DNA from: an uncultured Clostridia bacterium
GTDB lineage: Bacteria > Bacillota > Clostridia > TANB77 > CAG-508
NCBI GenBank assembly: GCA_910589185.1
Contig: CAJUSU010000015.1
Location: 1 to 37,797 of the forward strand
DNA length: 37,797 nt
Reading direction: 5' to 3'
In this document: positions 33,518 to 37,797 of the stretch, piece after piece
How positions within the stretch are numbered: the stretch's first letter is position 1
How the letters are laid out: every line of letters starts with the position of its first letter
Notes under the pieces: generated by a model
The model's input: only the letters and a program-made list of their open reading frames with translations
What the model was told of the DNA's origin: nothing
Databases searched by the model: none
Position numbers and translations under genes: made by a program

Positions 33518-34660
33518 TTATATAATTCCATCTTCTTTCATCATCTGTATTCCTTTTTCGTGATCATCTTCGTCTGCTGATATATTGATAAATTTATTGT
33601 CCCATAACTCTACTTTTTCATCACATAAACTAATACTAAAGATTTTTGGCTTTCCTTTAAATATCTCTTCATGTTCTTTTTCATTAAAATAATATTCTCC
33701 GATATCCATATTCCTTTTGTAAAACTCCTGTGCTGTTTCATTCCAAATTTCAAAAGTATATAATCTTAAATATTTTTTATTGTGTTCTTTTGCTATTTTA
33801 ATCGTATAATCTAGTAGCTGCTTACCATATCCTAATTTTCTATATTCCTTCTTTACCCCAAACCAACTGAGCCAAAGTGTATCTGCATATTCAGGAATTT
33901 CATAAATTCCTGTTACTCCGATAGGTTCATCTCCATTATATGCTATAAACGCTCTATATAAATGGTCATTTTTCCCTGTCACCTTCTTTTTATAGGTTAC
34001 ATAGGCACTGGAATTTGGAAATATTTCATATTGCGTTCTAGCTGCAACTTTTATATTTTGTTTGGTTAATTCTTCAAATTTTAGCTTTCTCATTATCTTA
34101 CAATTTTTTGCTATCCTTTCTTTCCCTGTTATTGCTTCATAAATTTCTAATATTTCACTGATAATATTATCTTCATTATCTTCACTTTTAGAAAACAGAA
34201 GTGGTGTATATATAACACCATATAAAAATAAGTCAAAATTTAATTCTTTACATCCTACATTTTCATAAAATGCTTTTCTTTTTTGTCTTACTAAATTTTC
34301 ACTCTCATCTTTTCCTAATCCGACTTTTTCAATTTCTATAAAAATTCCCTTACTTTCTTTTTCTTCTTCAAATAAAAGTTTTAATGCCTTTGTACCAAAT
34401 TGCTTATTTCTATATTCAGGTAATATGGCTAGATAATCTAAAATAATATATCCATTTTCTTTTACTGTATTTAATGTCATAAATCCTACTAATTGATTTT
34501 GATACATTATTTTTATAATGTTTACATAGCCCTTTCTATATCCTGTTTCAATTTGTTTAATCGTTTTTCTCTCTTCTTCTGGAAATATTGATAAATAATA
34601 TGGATATATTTCTTGTTTAAATTCTTCTATTGTTATATGTTCTAGTTTTGTATCTTCCAT
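33518..34660 (-). CDS. Tandem GNAT acetyltransferase, two domains in one chain
   Basis: 380 aa. Domain one (about 5-150) has LDYLAILPEYRNKQFGTKALKLL, the acetyl-CoA loop Q/RxxGxA variant. Domain two (about 195-340) has GVTGIYEIPEYADTLWLSWFGVKKEYRKLGYGKQLLDY with a proper RKLGYG loop, then YKRNMDIG. The first loop (RNKQFG) is also plausible. Substrates are unknown; double GNATs can use one domain as a structural half. AGGAGAGA precedes the ATG. It is 11 bp upstream of the cupin gene. Confidence 0.85.
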   Translation of the reverse strand: MEDTKLEHITIEEFKQEIYPYYLSIFPEEERKTIKQIETGYRKGYVNIIKIMYQNQLVGFMTLNTVKENGYIILDYLAILPEYRNKQFGTKALKLLFEEEKESKGIFIEIEKVGLGKDESENLVRQKRKAFYENVGCKELNFDLFLYGVIYTPLLFSKSEDNEDNIISEILEIYEAITGKERIAKNCKIMRKLKFEELTKQNIKVAARTQYEIFPNSSAYVTYKKKVTGKNDHLYRAFIAYNGDEPIGVTGIYEIPEYADTLWLSWFGVKKEYRKLGYGKQLLDYTIKIAKEHNKKYLRLYTFEIWNETAQEFYKRNMDIGEYYFNEKEHEEIFKGKPKIFSISLCDEKVELWDNKFINISADEDDHEKGIQMMKEDGII

Positions 34661-34678
34661 TCTCTCTCCTATTTATTT

Positions 34679-35506
34679 TTAATTATTTTCTACTTTTATA
34701 TGTCTTTCTTTTATCTTTATATTTCTATCTTCTAATTCGATTTCCAAATATATACCATCTGGAATTCCTAACATATCAATATTATCTGTTAAAGAGCCTA
34801 CTACATAATAGCTTTTTCCATCTTCTATAAGCTGTTTAGTCCAATGCTGATGTCCATTAAATATAGCTATTACATTATCATCTAACTTGATTATTTCTTT
34901 TACTTCTTGTCTATTATTCATTAAACCATCTTCTGGCTTCTTTTCAAACCAATAGTTTCCTATTTGTCTATCTTCTGCTAAACCAAAATGAGTAAATATT
35001 ATGCAAGGTAATTTATTCTTGGCTAAATCTTCTTTTAGCCAATTAATTTCTTTTTGCGACATACATTGTGCCTTATAAATTCCTCCATCATCTTCGCCTA
35101 AATCTTCCCTTATATCAGTAGTCAATATAATAAAATGGTACCCCTTTAAGTTGAATGAAAATGTTGCATTTTCATATCCCATAATTTTCTCAAGTTCTTT
35201 TCTTGAATTCATAGTACGTAAATCATGATTTCCCATTACTGAATAAAATGGTACTTGAATATTTTTTAATTTATTCCAAATAAAAGTATAATTTACAATA
35301 TCTTTATCATGATTGAATGTGTCTTCGATTAAATCTCCTAAACATATACTTATGTCTGGTTTATCTGTATTTATTTTATCTATTAACTTATTGATTACTT
35401 CTATTGAGTATTGTGTAAGCTTTCTGCTCAAATTAAAGTCTACTTTCTCTGGTCTTTCTTCTAAATAATGAATGTCTGAAAAGATAACTAACTTGCATTT
35501 ACTCAT
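34679..35506 (-). CDS. Metallophosphoesterase, calcineurin-like
   Basis: 275 aa. Motifs in order: FSDIHYLEERP, CLGDLIED, VMGNHDLRTM, FTHFGLAED and FNGHQHWTK. Related to the CpdA/phosphodiesterase-like branch; substrate unknown. GGAGAGC precedes the ATG. It is distinct from the shorter phosphoesterase at 18692. Confidence 0.9.
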   Translation of the reverse strand: MSKCKLVIFSDIHYLEERPEKVDFNLSRKLTQYSIEVINKLIDKINTDKPDISICLGDLIEDTFNHDKDIVNYTFIWNKLKNIQVPFYSVMGNHDLRTMNSRKELEKIMGYENATFSFNLKGYHFIILTTDIREDLGEDDGGIYKAQCMSQKEINWLKEDLAKNKLPCIIFTHFGLAEDRQIGNYWFEKKPEDGLMNNRQEVKEIIKLDDNVIAIFNGHQHWTKQLIEDGKSYYVVGSLTDNIDMLGIPDGIYLEIELEDRNIKIKERHIKVENN

Positions 35507-35570
35507 TATTTGCTCTCCTAAATTTAATTTCTCTTAATTCTATAAATCTTATCTAATTTCTTTCTCTTTT

Positions 35571-36377
35571 CTATAATTTAATAACATCTAAGTCATCTGG
35601 TACATATATATTTCCATTAAAGTATTGTCTTGCTTCTTCTGTATATAACTTTTTTCTGTTTTCTAAATTATTATCACTTGCATGATATAATACCAAATTT
35701 TTAATATTCAAACTTGTTGCTATTTCTGATGCCGTTTTTACAGTAGAATGCATTTTTTCATATGGCTTAAATATATCTGCCTCTGAATCCATACACATTG
35801 CCTCATGTAATAACCATTCTGCATTTATTACTTCATCTCTTAACTTTTCGTCAAATGTCTCATCACCTAAAAATACAAGAGTTTTTCCATTTTCTAATGT
35901 TGTCCTAAAACCAAATTGTCTATCTTTCTTTGCCTGAACATCCAAAAACTTAATATTATAATTTAGTATCTTTACTTCTTCTTTATCCTCCACTGTGTTA
36001 AAAATAATTCTGTTATCTATAAGTTTTGTAAATTTTGTTGGTAATACTTCAAACATTATTTTTCTAATTGTACTTTCTAATTCTTTGTGCATGTAAACAT
36101 TTAGATTTCCATCATAGTTATTATTGTCAAAAAATTTCTGTGCATATCTTATAATCCAAAACATACCTAATATATGGTCTGTATGCTTATGTGATAAAAT
36201 AATATTATGTATTTTTCTAAAATCTATTTTTGCATCTCTTAACTGCTTTATTATTTGTAAACCTCCACCTGTATCTACTAGTATATGTTCTCCTTCATTA
36301 TTTTCTAATGTAAAGCAAGTATTATAACAATCTAATGTCATTGCATGACCGGTTCCTAATATGTTTAACTTTTCCAT
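35571..36377 (-). CDS. MBL-fold metal hydrolase, RNase Z-like
   Basis: 268 aa metallo-beta-lactamase fold. The motif reads HKHTDH within ILSHKHTDHILGMF, i.e. HxHxDH. A downstream LVFLGDETFDE and LVLYHASD provide further ligands. The start MEKLNILGTGHAM and VDTGGGLQIIK match the RNase Z/MBL group. tRNA processing is possible but not proven; LLHEAMC and MHST are also RNase Z-like. AGGAGG precedes the ATG, 12 bp after the SDR gene. Confidence 0.88.
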   Translation of the reverse strand: MEKLNILGTGHAMTLDCYNTCFTLENNEGEHILVDTGGGLQIIKQLRDAKIDFRKIHNIILSHKHTDHILGMFWIIRYAQKFFDNNNYDGNLNVYMHKELESTIRKIMFEVLPTKFTKLIDNRIIFNTVEDKEEVKILNYNIKFLDVQAKKDRQFGFRTTLENGKTLVFLGDETFDEKLRDEVINAEWLLHEAMCMDSEADIFKPYEKMHSTVKTASEIATSLNIKNLVLYHASDNNLENRKKLYTEEARQYFNGNIYVPDDLDVIKL

Positions 36378-36389
36378 ATCTATCTCCTC

Positions 36390-37079
36390 CTAATTTCTTT
36401 CTATTATTATATCTGCTACTGTCAAATTAGTTTCATTTGTAACATTATCTATAATTGTTTTAGCAACATCATAAGGTTTCATAAAAGTAGATTGTTTTTC
36501 TTCTGATACATAATCTCTACTATTTTTATAAAACTCTGTATTAATTCCTCCAGGATATACTCCTATTACTTTTACACTTGTACCTTTATAGCAGGCTTTT
36601 AAACTTTCTGTATATCCTTTTTCTCCCCATTTTGTAGCACAATATACTGCTTCTTGTTTATTTCCTCTTAATGCTGCTGATGACATTATATTTACTATTT
36701 TCAAATCTTTTTCTTCTTTTACTTTTAAAGTTTCTGTTGAAAGTAAAATCATACCTTCTAAACCTTTAAAGCATTTTTCTATATCTTCTTTTTCATATTT
36801 TGTAGGTAACTTAAATGATGGTTCACCAGCATTATTGATTAGTATTTTTATATCTCCTAAATTTGATATTTCTTTAATAATATCTTTTACAAATGCACTA
36901 TCTGAAATATCACCTATAAATCCCTTATAATTATCTTTATATGTATTGTTTAACACTTTCATTTTTTCAAAATCTCTATCTATATTACATACAAAATAAT
37001 TCTTCTCTATAAATTGCTTAACAAGTTCTAATCCAAGTCCACTTGCTCCGCCTGTTATAATCGCTATTTCGTTGTTCAC
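36390..37079 (-). CDS. Short-chain dehydrogenase/reductase
   Basis: 229 aa NAD(P)-binding oxidoreductase. It has TGGASGLGLEL (TGxxxGxG), ILINNAG, a Ser in IVNIMSSAALRG and the catalytic YCATKWG (YxxxK). An acidic residue after beta-2 (NIDRD) favours NAD over NADP. The start is GTG (37077-37079) behind AAGGAGG. It is the first gene of a run with the MBL hydrolase. Substrate unknown. Confidence 0.9.
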   Translation of the reverse strand: MNNEIAIITGGASGLGLELVKQFIEKNYFVCNIDRDFEKMKVLNNTYKDNYKGFIGDISDSAFVKDIIKEISNLGDIKILINNAGEPSFKLPTKYEKEDIEKCFKGLEGMILLSTETLKVKEEKDLKIVNIMSSAALRGNKQEAVYCATKWGEKGYTESLKACYKGTSVKVIGVYPGGINTEFYKNSRDYVSEEKQSTFMKPYDVAKTIIDNVTNETNLTVADIIIERN

Positions 37080-37134
37080 TATAATTCCTCCTTAATCTTA
37101 CTACTATTAATGACAAAATTTCATATTTGACTTA

Positions 37135-37163
37135 TTTATACCATAAAATTGGTATAAATACAA
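37135..37163 (-). promoter_or_regulatory. Promoter of the SDR operon overlapped by a perfect palindrome
   Basis: Minus strand: -35 TTGTAT (37158-37163), a 17-bp spacer, -10 TATAAA (37135-37140). TTTATACC (37135-37142) and GGTATAAA (37151-37158) form a perfect inverted repeat with an 8-base centre, covering the spacer and -10. A repressor site is the natural guess; no regulator is identified. Confidence 0.72.
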
Positions 37164-37202
37164 TTGATTTCAAAATATTCATTTTTGAGTTATTATGAAC
37201 AA

Positions 37203-37236
37203 CAAAAAAATAACAGATAAATAAATATCTGTTATT
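37203..37236 (-). terminator. Rho-independent terminator of the rRNA operon
   Basis: Minus strand: AATAACAGATA pairs with TATCTGTTATT (11 bp, 6-base loop), then seven U. It lies 3 bases past the tRNA CCA end. Confidence 0.9.
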
Positions 37237-37239
37237 TCA

Positions 37240-37315
37240 TGGCTCTCCGTGTTGGACTCGAACCAACGACCTATCGGTTAACAGCCGAGCGCTCTACCAA
37301 CTGAGCTAACGGAGA
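37240..37315 (-). tRNA. tRNA-Asn (anticodon GUU)
   Basis: 76 bases including an encoded CCA. The acceptor stem pairs TCTCCGT with ACGGAGA, then G and CCA. The D-loop has AGCTCAGTTGGTAGAGC, the anticodon loop CTGTTAA (GTT) and the T-arm GGTTCGAGTCC. A GUU anticodon makes it a substrate for queuosine (QueA/Tgt) and t6A (TsaD). Confidence 0.97.
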
Positions 37316-37324
37316 ATATTTAAA

Positions 37325-37440
37325 CCTGGCGACAACCTATTTTCTCAGCAGGGTAACCCACAAATATCGTCGGCACATTGGAGCTTGACTTCTGTGTTCG
37401 GTATGGGAACAGGTATTTCCTCCATGTAATCATCACCAGA
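37325..37440 (-). rRNA. rrf: 5S ribosomal RNA
   Basis: About 116 bases. The start CTGGTGATGA and end GCCAGG pair as the outer helix. The conserved CCATACCGAACACAGAAGTC block lies in the middle. It lies between 23S and tRNA-Asn on the same strand. Confidence 0.95.
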
Positions 37441-37576
37441 AATGTTTAGTATACTTTCATAATGCTTCTTGCATTACTTCTATACACTCAAAAATATATA
37501 GAGAAAGTTTTTTGTTCGTAAACTTCTTTCAACTCTTCCATTCATATATATTAACTTTTCAGCTAACTTAATATTA
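37441..37576 (-). other. 5S-23S spacer
   Basis: About 136 bases without a gene. It is AT-rich and holds the spacer helices of 23S processing; no tRNA or other gene is seen. Confidence 0.7.
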
Positions 37577-37797
37577 GTGGTTAAGCCCTCGATTTATTAG
37601 TATTGGTCAGCTCAATACATCTCTGTACTTACACCTCCAACCTATCTACCACGTAGTCTACATGGAATCTTACTATCTTACGATATGAGATATCTTATCT
37701 TGAGGTGGGCTTCACACTTAGATGCTTTCAGCGTTTATCCCATCCATACTTAGCTACTCAGCCGTGCCACTGGTGTGACAACTGATACACCATCGGT
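37577..37797 (-). rRNA. rrl: 23S ribosomal RNA, 3' end (partial)
   Basis: The minus strand ends in the conserved 3' block CCAATACTAATAAATCGAGG followed by GCTTAACC, preceded by the recognisable GATGTATTGAGCTGACCAAT. The 3' end at about 37577-37579 is set by the CTTAACC that pairs with the 5' end of 23S. The rest lies outside the window. Confidence 0.95.

Noticed and set aside
1..37797. Prophage, integrative element or defence island
   Set aside because: No integrase, capsid, restriction, Cas or transposase gene is seen; the content is core and small-enzyme genes.

Overview
The window looks like chromosome of a low-GC, anaerobic, spore-former-type Clostridia member. The evidence is strongly AT-rich DNA, AGGAGG-type ribosome sites, a class III (anaerobic) ribonucleotide reductase with its activase, a YtxC-like sporulation protein, a spore-photoproduct-lyase homologue, a T-box leader and a Clostridia-style pilin-like protein. 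The species cannot be told from the sequence alone. I see no prophage, integrase, transposase gene or CRISPR array. Nearly all genes lie on the minus strand; the clear exception is the Crp/Fnr regulator at 27896-28519.

Layout by coordinate. 1-2.8 kb: the end of a frameshifted pilin-like gene, a GT2 glycosyltransferase, YtxC and a rhodanese. 2.9-5.6 kb: an HD phosphohydrolase-secD-secF operon. 5.7-15.3 kb: a long minus-strand run that starts at a T-box controlled ileS and continues through a membrane-anchored HExxH protease (apparently frameshifted at its N-terminus), queA, a small P-loop kinase, tgt, a WG-repeat surface protein and a DUF3792 membrane protein. 15.3-18.7 kb: tig-clpP-clpX. 18.7-21.3 kb: a site-2 protease, tsaD and a metallophosphoesterase. 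21.3-24.8 kb: an HD(HE) protein, a second small kinase, lysS and a PemK/MazF-like protein. 24.8-28.5 kb: nrdDG, divergent from a Crp/Fnr regulator. 28.5-37.1 kb: a run of small enzymes (SPL-like, Ppx/GppA, def, MazG, broken PHP, YjbR-MGMT fusion, cupin, double GNAT, phosphoesterase, MBL hydrolase, SDR). 37.2-37.8 kb: the 3' end of an rRNA operon (23S-5S-tRNA-Asn).

How the parts connect. The house-keeping core is translation and protein quality control: ileS, lysS, def, tig, clpP, clpX, secD, secF. tRNA modification genes are also present: queA and tgt for queuosine, tsaD for t6A. The tRNA-Asn(GUU) at the right end is a textbook substrate for both modifications.

The strongest non-gene signals are three. 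(1) A dispersed 31-bp repeat, bounded by TGTCAG/CTGACA and with a GGGGACGTT core, occurs at four loci. At each it sits just upstream of a Shine-Dalgarno sequence; at one it also supplies the C-terminal codons and stop of tsaD. (2) A pair of matching GTTGC-N4-GCAAC palindromes lies in the nrdD/crp divergent region, placed as if the regulator represses itself and activates nrdDG. (3) Several perfect or near-perfect inverted repeats overlap promoters at 18.6, 21.25 and 37.15 kb. Three genes are broken by single frameshifts or deletions near the N-terminus. Several enzymes carry altered catalytic positions or unusual fusions.
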